Below, in pieces: positions 23,926 through 35,417 of a DNA stretch of 64,000 bases. Location: NCBI GenBank assembly GCA_019614645.1, contig JABWDB010000001.1, forward strand, positions 15,045,501-15,109,500, given 5' to 3'. The stretch comes from Stratiolaelaps scimitus. Its lineage: Eukaryota > Arthropoda > Arachnida > Mesostigmata > Laelapidae. Numbering within the stretch: the first letter of the stretch is position 1; every line of letters begins with the position of its first letter. The translations under genes and the position numbers were made by a program. A model generated the notes under the pieces. That model worked only from the letters and a program-made list of their open reading frames with translations, ran no database searches and was not told where the DNA came from.

Positions 23926-25790
23926 ACGGAACAATGAAGATTCTTGTCATTTATTATACAATAGATAGCTGAATTCGATTGAGCGGTCGTTTGGTTATAC
24001 AGTAAACGAAATAGATATTAGATATATCGATAAGGACATCGTGATATGACAATGACGCATTGTGCTGTTAAACAGTGGCGCCATATGCAATATAACGAGA
24101 TGCATAGAATTGTTTTTCTTAAAGTACACAATATGTTTCGTCATCTTTCTCTCTCTATATCGATCCTTATCAGTGCGTTTTCGCTTTCTCGACATTCAAG
24201 CGTGTACCACTGTAATGGGCGTGTTCGTCCTGCTTGTGGGGTTAGTGATCTGTCACCCGATAACGATGGACGGACGTACCACCATTTATATATATATATA
24301 TATATATATACCAGAGTTGAGTGTACAGTGTGCATTTCGGCAGACGCACAATTCAATGCAAAATAGACAACTAGCGTACAATGATAATTTCGCCGCTTGT
24401 GCAAATCTACCCGAATATGACTTGGAAATTGACCGCTGTTATTAGTGGGTGCGATTTTTCTAGACGCTTTTCGAATCAATCAATTGTTAACGCCTAGCAT
24501 GAAACTTGAATCTGGAACTGGAAAAAGCGCTGCATTTGTATAAATAATGCGTTTCGAGAAGAGTGGACAATATTTTACTGTAGTAAAAACGGCGTCCCAT
24601 ATGCGTTGGAAGTAAGAACCCGCTGCGTTTGGTTGATCTAAAACACCAATCAGCAAACATGGATCAAATCTGCCCTCTCGACCCGGTAACTCGTACTGAA
24701 TTTACTTGTATCGATTATACGATTATACCTGTAAGCGAATCTCTCTACTCGTGGCTTAGCAACACGAGCAAGCAGGTATCAGGGAAGGCTGGTTTGCAAA
24801 CTCCTCGGCTGAACGACCTCTTTGCACCCCCGATGTAATCATATTATGCGTCATAATACAATGGGGTATCGCTATAGTTATCTGCCGACGTGACAGCGAT
24901 GTGTCAGTTGCTGAGAGCTATTGTGGCTGCAGGTGTTTTTGTATCTATTTATGTGCATAGTCCATAACCCGTTGACATGCGCATTCTACAAAATGGCGCG
25001 GAGGAGGAGGGGGAGCCACTTAGATAAATACTACAATAATAATAATAATATAGAGTGTACTATGTTTGCGTGTCTCTGCCTGTGCAACCGAAGTTAAGGA
25101 AGTTCGTCCCGGTGTCATTACCAATCATTGTCTTCGCTTCTTCCTAAACACAGGAATGGAAGTAACATGAATATCAGTAACAAAAATTCTACTCTACGAA
25201 CACTCGCAATAGTGGACAGACAACTGTTTCACTAAGGAAATGTATGTGATGGTATGCCCCAGTCCGGTGCTTGCGACTGCTATTCCTGATTGCTTGACTA
25301 TTAGAGACAGCTATCCCTAGTTGCCAACGGGTTTAACCCAGTACAGGAGCAAGCCTGGACGTGTTAAAAAGTGGCAACGTTTAATAAACAATACGCCGAA
25401 TATATGTCAAATGGACCAATAGACGGTTCTTGAGCTGCCCCATTGTGAAAGCCCCGTGCTGCATCTACACACGAAGCGTCGACATGCACTGCGAAGCCTT
25501 CCCATTTTGTTTTTGCAAAAAGAAAATTGCCGTTCGTGTATCCATTCCGCTACCTCCGCTCGGCAGCAACCCTGATGACGTAGTCAGCATGCCCTAGATC
25601 GCAGATGCATGTCGTGTGTACGGAGATGGGGTGTGATGAGTAAACGATCATGGTGATTCGCACTTTTCCAGCTTGTGGGTAACGTATTGAGTCGGCCGTT
25701 GAATTCCCAATTATAATAATAGTAATAATAATAATAATAATAGAACACATCAACTACAAGAAACTAGAACAAACTCCTACTCAACGGCTG
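23926..25790. other. Spacer or intron, no supported gene
   Basis: Ordinary composition. One short frame (24659-24730) has a good start context (AAACATGG) and the donor GTAAGC, but no family resemblance; it is listed among the rejected items. ATA repeats lie at about 25034-25050 and 25712-25741. Confidence 0.4.
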
Positions 25791-27250
25791 GCTGACTAGT
25801 GATATTAGAAGAAGTCGCGGTTATGGCCGTAAACACAGCTGCTGCTTCTGCCGATGTCGTCGTTGTTTTTGTTGTGAGGCAGCCACCGGTGAATGTTCTA
25901 CCACTAGCCATTCACCGTTCATGTCGGTTCTATTGCATGCGCTGGTTGCGGCTATCGGCGGCAACCTGCTGTTTAGCTGCTGCTGTTGTTGTTGCTGTTG
26001 GTGCAGAAGTTCATCAGCTATGAACGTCCCTGTTCTCGACAACATCCACAGCAGCAGCAGCAGCACTACCGCCACCACTGGCACAACCATCTATATTAGA
26101 TGATGTTGCCTCGCCAGCATTCCCGCACAACGCAGAACCCCGTCCGAAGGGGCTCAGCCACGGCCTTGGGGGGTGGACGCTGCCCTGGGGTGCGACGGGA
26201 TGGAGTGGGGTGGCATGTTCTGCAGCCGTTGGTTCGCCTCCATTGGCTCGGTACTATCGTTGGCGCCGCCGCCGCCGCCGAATCGCAGCGCTTCAGAAGT
26301 AGTAGTTGTAGTAGTGCTGCTGCTGCTACAGGGGTTGCTGGGTGTGCTTGTGTGTGTCTGGGACTGTCTGCCGGCGTTGTCGACGTCGTCGTCGCTCGCG
26401 CACAGTTATGTAACCTGCTGGAGCAGCGGTTAGCTGCCGCGACAGCAGTTCGTCCCAGAGATACGATGAACGAGTCGAATGAACGGCTGGCTGTTCCCGA
26501 CCACCACTACCACCATCACCGCCAGGGTTCTGATGTCGGCTGGTGGCAGTGGAAGGCCGGCGCGCCGCTCGATAGTTCTGACTCTGCCTTCTCTGTCTCT
26601 GGCGGTGTTGGCGCGACTTAAATTTTCTTCTTGTTGTTGTGTTGGCTTGGTGTGTGTGAGCGTGCATGGCCCTGCGGCCGTCAGAACTACCACGATTGCT
26701 GATCCTTCAATTGCTGTTATGGCCAGCGAGCCATCGAGCAGCAGAAGCAACACTGCTAGTGAGCCAAGGAGTCCATTGGTCGGGGCAGGGAGCAAGGTCG
26801 CGCCGGATGTCCGACTTCTTCAGCGACCGGCGTCGCCGCCGCTGCCGTTCAACCGGCACCAATCGCTGTAGTAGTCGTTGTAGAAGACGACGACTACGAT
26901 GAAAGCAGGAGCAGAATGCAGCAGCAGCATTGGCAGTAACAACCGCTGAGGCAGATAGAGCGGTACCAAGGGGCAGAAGCCAGGCTGCTGGCCAAGGCCG
27001 ATATCGGCCGATAGAACAGACGCACCGACAGATATGTGGACCGGCCATTGGTCGGCACAACCGTTACGGAGGGACACGGAGTCAGGTGGGGCACAGATAT
27101 TATAGATGCGTAACGCTACGCTGGAATCTAGCGGCAACCGCCTGAGCAAAGGCGAAGCGAACGACAGAGGCTGGCTGGACAGTGGATACACAACAGCATA
27201 ACTAACAGCCCGCAGTAGCCTGAAATTTCGTCAACGCGCGATTTCCCTGC
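25790..27250. other. GC/triplet-rich block, probable untranslated or regulatory exon
   Basis: Third block rich in CTG/CAG, GCC and GTAGTAGT triplets (for example 25978-26005, 26048-26066, 26269-26281). Open frames of 90-170 codons exist on both strands and overlap one another. None has convincing splice sites or domain-like sequence. Confidence 0.35.
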
Positions 27251-29365
27251 CGAACATCTGACTAGTGAAAATTTACAAGAAGCGTACTCGTCCGCGGTTG
27301 TTAGAGGCAAAAGGACATCGCCAACCGTAACGGGAACGATTGGCAAAAAAAAAATAGAAAAAGGAGATCAAATAGAACACATCTCGGATACTGAGCCTCT
27401 TGTGAAATTCATCGACATTCTTTACCCATTCTTCTGCCGCCTCAAACAAACACGATACCATATCGCTATTTTTTTTTTGTTTCACAAGTGCAATATACGA
27501 GCAAGTCATAAATTCACAAGTCGCGCAAGAACAATTCACAGGAGTGTCTCTTCTGTTTGTGTGTGTGTGTGTGTATGAGAGAGTGAGAGAGAGAGAATAT
27601 GTCCACCGCTATCATTGCTTGTAGATTTTCATATACATATATCCTTTTATTTTCTCTGTTTGTCATAGATACGATACAGCCAGTATGGCTTCCCTATATA
27701 AGTATATTTCCGGCTGCACGTTATAATGGCCGTAATGGGCACACTATTACGAATTGGGTCACATATGCGAGCACTCGACAAGGGCGGTAATCCTGTCTGT
27801 TCACGCGGAGCGGGGACGAGTATCGTGAGAAAAACGCTGGCCTTCCGCGCGCTTCAGGTGGACACACTCGGTGCAACAACACTTTGGTGGCGACGAGCGA
27901 AATGGTCAATTGACCTTTAGCATCAGAACCGCGAGAGAGAGAGATGGGGGGGAGGGTCTGGTCCGATCGCGAATGTTGCAATGCTTGCCAACCATCGATG
28001 CATTATTATTATATACGATACAAATGTGGTAATTCCTTCCGGCTATAATATATACGACTGTCGGCTCATGTATGTCCGCGAGAGGGACAGGCTTCCACGA
28101 TATGGGCGCAGGTGACGTTTTTATCAAGAAATCAGGCCATATTCTGAACTGATGAGCATAACTCATTCATTCAAATTGAAGCTTATTGACGGCGCTGGCG
28201 GACTTCATGGTACATATACCTGTACATGCATAGCGTTCAACGTAATCACGTCGGCAAAAGGCAACGAAGCCATCAGCAAGCAGATGATGTTTTCGTCGGT
28301 GGCTTCATGCTTTTGTGTAGACCCTTTTTAAGCAAGTAATCTAAACCAGTCACCAAATCGACAGGAAAAGTCAAAAATTTTTTTGCCTTGATATGCCTTA
28401 AACTAGTGCCGTCGATATTAGGGTAATTTTAGTAGCATGCTGTCGGCCTAATTAACCTATACTTGGTGGCCTTAGATTGAGCTGAACACGATAACACTTT
28501 TTTCTAAAGATGGTACCTGAGGACGCCTCATCGATACATGTATACGTACTCGTATAAGGGCAACTAATATCATTACGGTGTTGTTCTTACATAACTTTAG
28601 TCATTCTGATCTCTGTGTGTATAATGTCCGGTTGAATTACGGCCCATATCGATTTCGGCATAGAGGTTTATCTTGGGGAAAACGTACTTGTTTTCTTTAG
28701 CTCTAGCATTTTGTTGTTGCAAAACTCGCCTTGTCGGATATGTCTCTGGTCACAGATTCAAATGCCGCCGTGGCCTAAGGTGATTGGATGGATGGGCTTC
28801 CCTCGTGACATTTACCGTAGCGATCCCGTACGGATAAATACCTAGAAACATATTATGGGTGAAGGTGGTTGGAGGGCCAACCGTAAATAACGAAAACGGC
28901 TCTTCCCATTTGGGTAAGGTTATTTAGTAGGGGCAGATGCCGCCTTGGTCTCCGCAACGTGTGTACGTCCTTGCTGGTTTCAGATCTAATGTAATCATTA
29001 CCAAATATCTTTGGTTTCATATAGCACCATGTTCGTTTGACCTTAATAGCTAAGGTCTCAGAACCGGTAAGCTTTCTTTGCAGCGAAGAATTCGATCCAC
29101 TTACTGGCCGTCGACGACCCGAGCGATTTTTCAATGGCCATGACCTAAGGAACTTCTCCGCGAACGACTTCCATTCGTCAAGTCGTTAAATTCGGTCGAC
29201 AAATCGAACATCATAGAAAGCACAAGCAAAAGAAGCAATATTCAAAAACCACCAATTGGCCTGCCACTTCAATACTGGCGTCGACAGAATGAATAATTAG
29301 AAGGACCAAACACTTCATAGATTTCATAACACAATGCGAAACATATTCAGATAGTAGTTAAAGTA
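27251..29365. other. Spacer, no supported gene
   Basis: GT and GA runs lie at about 27558-27597. Near 28766-28790 and 29088-29110 are tRNA-box-like words (GTGGCCTAAGGTG, AATTCGATCC) too far apart to make one tRNA-like head. Nothing else supported. Confidence 0.4.
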
Positions 29366-30344
29366 TTGGATTGGTTGATAAGTAATTTCCGCCATCTTTG
29401 AAGTTGTGTAGTTTCACTAATACGAACGCTATGGGTTTTGAAATTGGCGGGCTTTTTTTATGAATTAATTCTGTAAATAGTTCCGTCAATAGTTATATTT
29501 TGTCTGGGTGCATTAGCAGAAGCTGTCTAAACGACTGAGTATGAAGATCAAAAGAGTGTATATCCGACATTGTCTTGTTCACTATTTTCCTGCTAGGTAA
29601 AATGCAGATGAGACAGCAAGGATTTTGTGTGAAGTGGAAGGGGAATCCGCAGTATTAGAAAGAGTCGGTGGAAACATAGCAATCGATCTATATTCTTATC
29701 TGTTATTCATATAATTTGGGCAACGATTGTATTCCGTGAGCGTATATTAATAATTAATAGAGGTATCAAATTGACCAAAATTAAAAGACCGCTCTTAAAG
29801 GACGCCCCATTGGCCCAACAATGTGGAACCAGATTTCAGTGCAAGGAACGTTCACGACTCCCACGAAAGACAGACGATATATAACTATAATGCACTGTCT
29901 ACGTGCGTCAGAAAAGGTCTAAAAGAAAGCCAAGTGGGTTCCACATTAATTCAATAAAGATGCCATTGCCTACTGCCTACGGCGCAAGATGATACTGCCA
30001 CATGACAAACCCGACCTTGGTTGGGAAACTCGGCCACACCGACGAGCAGCGCAAAGATTTCCCCTCAGGTTACCACCTATTCGAATCCATGGAGCAGTAT
30101 GGGATCACGGTTTACGGGGGAAGTGCTTCAAGGAAGAAGCAGAGGTCCGAAATTCGGTGGATGGGGTCACCATAAATCGCCTCCCATCACGAAATGTTTT
30201 TCCGCTGTCTGACCCACCTGATGCCTGGTGGATGGCCGAGAGTCGTAGAAAGCCAAGGTCACTCAATTCATCAATATCCATTCATATATATATATAGCAA
30301 TCCGAAGCTAATAAAAAACGGAAATTTCTTATCAATCAACCTAA
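29366..30344 (+). mobile_element. Internally deleted mariner transposon with both terminal repeats
   Basis: The left end TTGGATTGGTTGATAAGTAA (29366) and right end CTTATCAATCAACCTAA (to 30344) are inverted repeats, matching at about 22 of 27 positions. Each is bounded by the TA target duplication (29364-29365, 30345-30346). Inside, 29560-29660 encodes a decayed N-terminal helix-turn-helix region (IRHCLVHYFPAR, stop, NADETARILCEVEGESAV). 30015-30180 encodes the C-terminal catalytic end in shifting frames: LGWETRPH and DHGLRGKCFKEEAEVRN, which match mariner LGWE.LPHPPYSPDL and LRGK.F. The element is 979 bp against about 1.3 kb for intact mariners. Stops and frameshifts make it inactive. Confidence 0.85.
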
Positions 30345-30387
30345 TAGTTATTGTTATTATTATTAATTTTCTATAAAATCACTGCTA

Positions 30388-30577
30388 GATGTTCGTGCAA
30401 TTCTTTGCTTAATAAGACGGACCCTTTTAACTGCGAATGTGCAACGGTGGGGATAGAGCATGTGCACCTGCATGTCTCCCCCGGTTGGAGGGCGCACACA
30501 AATGCACCATGCCACAGGGCTCGACGAACATACCCAAGTAAATTTTCCGAGCTGACTATAGCCAGTATGTAACGTAC
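30388..30577 (-). mobile_element. tRNA-derived SINE, copy 1 (head-tail junction)
   Basis: Read on the minus strand, a tRNA-like head (30440-30525) contains a degraded B-box near the motif GTGCAACGGTGGGGAT. Its 3' side continues into the family spacer (30388-30430: ATAAGACGGAC). On the plus strand the head is followed by AAGTAAATTTTCCGAGCTGA at 30536, which is the outer end of the tail module in other copies. Head and tail therefore meet in a head-to-tail junction. The copy sits just 3' of the mariner. Confidence 0.65.
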
Positions 30578-33041
30578 TTAATACCTAATATTTCCGAACT
30601 AATCGTGAGCTCAGATGAACTACAAATGAGCCCAATTCGCTGTGATGATATCATCTGCATTTAGGTAACTCTCTACCACTAAACACAAGAACAAGGCACA
30701 GCCGTTCAATGAGGACCGCTTTAGTAAATTAACCGGCTCTTAGAATCGAAGCCCGTACTGACGTCCACAGACACATAGGGAAATGTAGATTTACGAGAAG
30801 TCGCATTTTGAAAAAGTGCTAGCTCAATGTTAAGAGCAAATTATTGAATGTGCTTAATACAGTGGAAGCATGACATATTATCGAAAAAAAGGGCGATTAT
30901 TTAGGCTACAATAGTAGACATTCAAAAAGTTACATTACGAGTAAAATTGAATCCGCCGCAGTTCTCTGACACCGACTCCTCGGACCCAAAGGTGCCATTT
31001 TGCGTATTGGGCTATGTCGCCTAGGCCCATGTGTCTCTCTGACCCAAGCTTACTCATAGGGGGCAAGTGTCCAAGGAGGCCCCGGGATCTGTGACAGAAA
31101 AAACATTTCGAATTATTGCATAATCGATTAATTGAAATAATCGCTTCGCTGCTACTTATCTGTTGTCTCTCGACGAATCTTACACGTGTCGTATGAGAGT
31201 CTATAGAGAGTCAATGAGAATATCAACGTACCGCAGCAAAAATGGGCTATAGTAAATCTCTTCGTAAAGATTAATCCGTCGATATTTAGAAATAATTGAT
31301 TTCAACTGAAAGTCATGTCCAAAGGGTGTTTGCATGTTTTTAATGATTTGGGATATTCCAGCGTGAGTTAATAGTTATTCACATAACACATCAACATATA
31401 TACACAAGCAACATATACAGCACATCACACGCCACACATCACGTCTACATATCATTGCTGTGGGTAATGTACGGCCCGTCTAGTTTATTCTTCGTATTAT
31501 ATACAAACTTTATACAAGCATCACCACAGTTAATAATATTCTCTTGGTCGACACACCTCGTTCCGCGACAGCTTTCGTCTTCTGCTGTATTATATTTATT
31601 ACCAGCGCGGCAATGCTTCTGCTGCCGCTGCATTATACGCGTACTGAACCACCAAGAAAAACAACGCGTCTGAACGGCTCGTTGAATGGGTAGATAATCC
31701 AAACAGATAACTTAAGTCATAGCGATTGCTGTCTAGACGTAAATATCCGCCAAACGGTTAAAAAGAAAACAACCCTAACAGCAAAAATAGTCGCTACTGA
31801 TATTGCATTACACAATAGCAGTAGTCGCATTTGTAGCGTTTTCATGTAGCTTATTTGACTTCTGGTGGATCGCAGTAGACGATGGTCAGCGCTCATACGC
31901 GTATCTATTGTCCTGTCAATTGGGGTAGGCTAAAGCTACGGGCTTATTGATTTATTAAAGGAACCACTGCAATACTTGTCATGCTTAACTTGGTAGAGTA
32001 TTGTATGATACAATGGCTAACCTATGGTGGCGAGGTGATCTCGACTTTTAAGAACAAGCGTCTTCAAACATCCTGCAGTCGTTGCCTGTTCGCTAACGTG
32101 CTACTGGGCGAACGTGAAAGCCTCGTTGACTCGAGTCGGCAACACATTTCATCGTGACAGCGTTGATTCACCTGGCAAATTAATAGGGGGTCATCCGTAG
32201 GTACATACGTGTACAGCATAATTATGGGTATGTTTGACAATCCGACTCCTAGCTAGCGCCGCGGTAGAGCGACATAATAATTCTATGCTTGGCTTCGAAT
32301 CGGGCCCTCGGTACCGGGTAAACACGAACGAAGATTTGCAGCGAAATTACAGCGGTGCGAAAACTCAAATGTTCGAAACTATTGAGCTCGAAATGCCGCA
32401 TATGCAATGGGCCATCCCGTGGTGTAAAGCTATTTTACAGACGAAGACGTCAGATATGATGGTGGTGCATCATATTCTAGATTAGGATGGGAACGAGTTG
32501 ATTGCATCGATTTGTAAACAACAACGGCGACCGACGGTGGTGGGGCAAATGAGACCAACGGCCACATTCGGTTCATTCCTATGAGACAAATCGTTTCTGG
32601 CCGCCTCCATCGGACCCCGCTGTTCTCCATCAGATCCGCCGAATTGCTCGTGCCTTCAACGATATCGTTTGCTGAAATAAGTAGAGTCTAAATCCGATTC
32701 GGTTAAACTGACCGTTACACGAGCTAGAGAGAATGACGCGTGGTCCTTAAACCTACCGTGGGACACAATGTATTAAAAAACAGCAAAATTGACAAGATTC
32801 TGAAGTGTACAATACTTTACATAACATCACAGAACTGATATTAAGTTGTTTTTGAGCTATGAGAAAGCTTGAAGAAGAAAACCGCTTTGTGGGCAGCACA
32901 ACCCAGATGAGCTGTCGCGAGCTCAGAGCATGCCTACTGAGCATATCGATTTGAGGTGTTCATATAATAGCTCATAGTCGAGGAAGCACAGGCAATGGCA
33001 TCCTTATCTCTATAACATCCGCGGTCATCAAGTCGTAATAC
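30578..33041. other. Spacer or intron, one tRNA-like relic
   Basis: No supported exon. Apart from the tRNA-like relic at about 32250 I see ordinary AT-moderate DNA. Confidence 0.4.
32250..32325 (+). repeat. tRNA-like relic (SINE head or tRNA pseudogene)
   Basis: TAGCGCCGCGGTAGAGCG resembles a tRNA D-arm/A-box. The stem CATA/TATG with a 7-base loop resembles the anticodon arm. GGCTTCGAATCGG resembles the B-box/T-arm. The acceptor stem is not complementary, so it is not a functional tRNA. It differs from the SINE family at 30.4 kb. Confidence 0.45.
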
Positions 33042-33192
33042 CTCCGGCGGCTCGTTCGACTAGTTCATGGTGGACTATCTGGCTGTATTCACTGGAAACG
33101 ATAGCTTCCGTTGTTGACGCCGTGCGCAGTGGCAGCAGAACCAGCAACCAGGTGCAATAGAGTGGCCAGCTAGTCGTCACTTGAATACGCAT
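33042..33192 (-). CDS. Signal-peptide first exon of an unrecognised secreted or membrane protein
   Basis: The ATG occupies 33192 to 33190 (minus). Fifty codons run to the donor GCCGGAG/GTATTA, leaving one base (phase 1), the usual phase after a signal-peptide exon. The protein starts MRIQVTTSWPLYCTWLLVLL, a basic N-terminus and hydrophobic core. Likely cleavage is near LRTAS or TTEA, then IVSSEYSQIVHHELVERAAG. Codon use is mixed. Later exons would lie at lower coordinates and were not identified. Start context is weak and the donor only moderate. Confidence 0.4.
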
Positions 33193-34193
33193 ACGCACAC
33201 GCCAGAAAATGACATAGAGAACTATTTTCTGTATTGTGCACAATGTATGCGTTCAATCAAGGACAATTTCGTCTGTAGAGTGAGTCTATGGAGTGGGTCG
33301 ATGAAGGAAGTTTACCTCTGATACCCAACCTGAGCACCTTATCTCAATGCTACCACGGCTTGGACGGAGACGGCGTCAAGGGAAATGCGAGTTCAACATT
33401 AATTTAACCATACCGATACACCCGTAGTGATTGTAGTGGAAATCATCCCAACGGTGTTTTTTTTATTGCAAATTCGCCCTTGACGAGAATTTCTTATATA
33501 ACGTCTTGGTTTCAGATTCCCTTCCAATAGGCCATTCTGGCGGTAGCAGAATAGGCTATAGAACAAAGAAGTTGGTGAATCTGAATGTAAAATCTGCATT
33601 AATTGTTGTCATGGCAATAACAACGATAGAACACTTAGGGGCTCCCCGAATTGTATGAGGGGTTTCTAGGTGTCGAGGAGAGGTCAGAACTTTTGCCAGT
33701 TCTGTTTCGGCTTCACTGCAGGTGTCCAAGTTTCCCAAGTTCGCCCTTCGTGCCGGCTGTAATGCTAGAAATATGATGTGAACCAGCTGCTAGATTTTGT
33801 TTTCCAATAATCCATCCATCCATCCTTTTTCTAATAATCCACCCGTGATTCCTTTTCGCAGCACTGTTTCTTTTTTTGTTAGATTTTATTTTTTCTTCCA
33901 TCTAAAATTGGGATACAAAACTGTGTGTTCATTAGTTAGGTTAACTGTGACAATTTTGGCTTTGAGGGGTTATTGAGAGATTGATTATTATTATAATTAT
34001 TATTGCACGTGATCTTGTTGTTACAAATCAGCTCGCACATCGAATTTTAGACCTATGGTGAACTTTGGATGTTCTACGATGAACGAGCTTCTCAGGGACT
34101 GTGTGGCAAAGTTCAGTGAAACGCCGTATGTTCTTGTTCTCATTCATAGAAGCTAGTTGCCGAGAGGATTGAACAATCAATCAATCTACAGGC

Positions 34194-34206
34194 GGGGGGG
34201 GGGGGG
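34194..34206 (+). repeat. Poly-G run
   Basis: Thirteen consecutive G. Ordinary simple repeat, able to form G-quadruplex and prone to sequencing error. Confidence 0.9.
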
Positions 34207-34387
34207 CTGCAGTCGACAATTCCGCCGGAACAATCTTTTCCGCTGGCGGCCAATCGATCGATTTAAAGCTATTTTTCAACAACACATTTCAACGTCTGTC
34301 CTTACATTAGTCTCATACTAGAATTCTGTTGTTCCAATTGGCCATGAGTTGGCAACCGGGAAACGTAGTGATCAGCTGATTCGGGTT

Positions 34388-34443
34388 TGCTGGCGAAACC
34401 ATGAGACAGAAATGGTGAATCGCTTCCTGCGATGAAATTATCA
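34388..34443. repeat. Diverged repeat, copy 1
   Basis: This segment and 35169-35224 share GAAATGGTGAATC and GCGATGAAATTA in the same order and spacing, roughly 75% alike. On the minus strand both encode a similar string (NFIAGSDSPFLSHGF versus NFIAASDSPFRSYGF). That suggests two relics of one dispersed element rather than a local duplication. Family unknown. Confidence 0.5.
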
Positions 34444-35168
34444 GTAGTACTCAAACAGTAGACATTGGGGCCGCGTTCAAAAATTGCTCGCCACATTTAA
34501 CAATAATCCCCCCCGGAGCTGAGCCGGAAGGCGGAAACGAGCGAGCCCGTTGATTTCAGCTGGGGTTCAAATCGCTTCAAAGGTGGTGCATTCGTTTTTG
34601 GGAAAATTTCTGGCAAAATTGATTTGAAGTCTGCGCCACAAATAACCACATCTGCCCGGTCGGCTATCCTCATGCGAATGTGATGGCGTTCCGTGTCCTT
34701 TTGTTGAGACAATCAACTTGAACTTGAAGGGCCAGATACAATTTCTGTGCGTTTTACTGAGCACGCCTCTGTCTCATGAAGCAGGTGGACCATCACGGCT
34801 GGCGGGGGAAGCAACCTAGCACTTCTGTGGCTGGCTATCACGTTATAGTATCTCTCGAGTAAACGTGAGATAGAGCAATTGTTTCAAGATATTTGTCGTC
34901 TCTCACGTGAGCCGTTCGTACGTTCTGCGACCACGCGAGTTCTCTGAGACGCCTTGGCTGACCCGTCCGCGGGGATCAGCCGAGTCGGTTGCTTGGTTCG
35001 ACGCACGACAACGATCAATAGGATCACGTGGCTTGCGAAGGCGGCTAGCAAGGTCGTCTCTTGAGGGTTTTTTGGCGAAATTTTCGAACACATGCGTAGG
35101 TGGTATATAGGGGATATACGATCATATTATGTGTCGCAGAAAATAATGAATAAACGCAATTTATACTT

Positions 35169-35224
35169 CGCTGGAAAAAACCATACGACCGAAATGGTGA
35201 ATCACTTGCAGCGATGAAATTAGC
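35169..35224. repeat. Diverged repeat, copy 2
   Basis: Second copy of the segment at 34388-34443, same orientation, 780 bp downstream. Confidence 0.5.
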
Positions 35225-35359
35225 GAGGCAAATACAGGGAAGCTTGTGGAGAAAAAAGTCGAGCGTCGCGCGTGACGCGGAAGATTGTTTACCATAATGC
35301 GAACGCATAGGCACCAACACGCCTGGTAAAGGCATATGCCTTCGGTTTATGGGTCGGCG

Positions 35360-35375
35360 TATATATATATATATA

Positions 35376-35412
<37 letters not shown>
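35360..35412. repeat. (AT)n microsatellite
   Basis: About 53 bp of AT with one GTGT interruption. Confidence 0.9.

Positions 35413-35417
<5 letters not shown>

Noticed and set aside
24659..24730. Short frame MDQICPLDPVTRTEFTCIDY… with good start context and GTAAGC donor
   Set aside because: Only 24 codons, AT-ending codon use, no matching downstream exon found. Could be real but not supportable.
28766..29110. A-box-like and B-box-like words as a SINE
   Set aside because: They are more than 300 bp apart, far beyond tRNA-head spacing.
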